Assembly: GCA_029582265.1 (NCBI GenBank) | Contig: CM055828.1 | Location: forward strand, 16,751,430 to 16,815,429 | Source: Zoroaster sp. YZ-2022 | Lineage: Eukaryota; Echinodermata; Asteroidea; Forcipulatida; Zoroasteridae | Direction of reading: 5' to 3' | DNA length: 64,000 bases | Shown: positions 63,113 through 64,000 of the stretch, one piece after another | Position numbering within the stretch: the stretch's first letter is position 1 | Layout: each line of letters opens with the position of its first letter | The notes under the pieces: model-generated | Database searches by the model: none | Seen by the model: the letters and a program-made list of their open reading frames with translations, nothing else | Told to the model about the DNA's origin: nothing | Position numbers and translations under genes: made by a program

Positions 63113-64000
63113 ATCTCTTGTACATATACGGTGGCTTGCATCTAACTATGACTGACATCAAAGAATGACCAAATTGTCCTGTTACCATTCATAAACAATC
63201 ACATCACATGACCACTCTGATCTGAAACATCTGGGAAAATGTTGAAGCACATTCTTTTAATTTTACCTGTCACAGATACAAAAGGCAAGGAATGTTTGTT
63301 AGGCCGCTTTTTGGTTTGCACGCGTATTGCAATGGTTGGCAAAAAAACAAAAAATGGTTACCAAAAAAAATAAAATAAAAATGCGTCACCGCACCGATTT
63401 TGAATTCCACCTATAACAGAAACCGTCGACTTTTTGGGGGTCTTTAAGTATATTCTTATATTATTTGATCTGGCATAACCTTATACCTGCCTCGTAGTTG
63501 GTGAAAACACCCTGGGGAAACCATGTCACTGTTGTATCTAGTTTATTCAATCACAGTGCATTGTATGCACACACGCCTTATTAACTCAATGTGATTACTT
63601 TACTGTGTTTCGGCCAGCATTTTGTGATATTTTGCGACAGATTTAGGTTAGTTAGTTTCAGAATATGAACTGATACTATATTTATGCATTGATAAATATA
63701 TTGGTTTGGCCATGTTTGGCGTGGAGAAGGGGGCGTGGGGTACGATAGTGGTGGGGGTGTAAGGTAGGACGATAGCCATGTAATTTTCCCCATGGTAGAC
63801 TCTAGTTCTAACTTCTATCCCTGTGGGTGCCAACCTAACCTATAATTCATTTGTATAGTATACTCGATCAATTTTATAAAACAAATGAAACCAAAAATTA
63901 TGAAATTTAAACACTCAATTTGCATATTTTTTCCCCCGAGTTGTAAGTCTGTTCATAATTGAACTTAGAAATCCAGATGAAAAATATTTGCTAGAAATTG
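63113..64000. other. Unassigned sequence with a dispersed A-rich repeat
   Basis: At 63330-63440, GCGTCACCGCACCGATTTT and AGAAACCGTCGACTTTTTGG repeat text found at 19960-20020. No gene is recognised up to the window end. Confidence 0.5.

Overview
This is eukaryotic, animal-type DNA: AT-rich, intron-bearing and dominated by repeats, with no bacterial-style gene packing. The repeat types (tRNA-headed SINEs with (TAA)n tails, many short terminal-inverted-repeat elements, a non-LTR reverse transcriptase relic) and the protein matches suggest a marine invertebrate, possibly an echinoderm or another deuterostome. The species cannot be fixed from the window.

One gene is clear. A histidine acid phosphatase of the lysosomal/prostatic type (ACP2-like) lies on the + strand, with nine coding exons from 34517 to 60160. 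The splice phases agree throughout and give about 399 residues. They include the RHGxRxP and HD catalytic motifs and a C-terminal membrane segment. The signal-peptide exon was not identified. A second, smaller coding signal is a probable first exon of a THAP zinc-finger protein at 19500-19573, preceded by promoter-like YY1/ETS words. No partner exon was found.

Layout: 1-2530 holds a tandem duplication and two inverted-repeat elements. 2653-9207 is a 59-bp minisatellite of about 110 units. 9653-13060 is a 19-bp minisatellite of about 170 units. 13-19 kb is mostly unassigned, with a SINE nested in a MITE at 15.2-15.9 kb and two single-unit relatives of the 59-bp satellite. 20.4-21.0 kb is a 43-bp minisatellite. 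22.5-24.3 kb holds tRNA-derived elements. 24.37-25.70 kb is a tandem array of nine tRNA-like units. 26.7-30.5 kb holds a MITE and a large interrupted foldback element. 33.8-60.2 kb is the phosphatase gene, whose introns are packed with repeats: piggyBac-like TTAA elements, SINEs, a palindromic foldback, CTG/GAT triplets and a 3.2-kb 23-bp minisatellite. After the gene, 60.4-64 kb holds a SINE, a two-word tandem array and three more MITEs.

The most unusual signal is a set of about ten short elements bounded by TTAA with CCCT-type inverted ends, all between 33.8 and 59.9 kb. Elements of different families have unrelated interiors, each built by repeating its own private short words in both orientations. 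The tRNA-like tandem array is the second most interesting. Minisatellites occupy roughly 14-15 kb of the 64 kb. Long open frames inside them are repeat artefacts, not genes.
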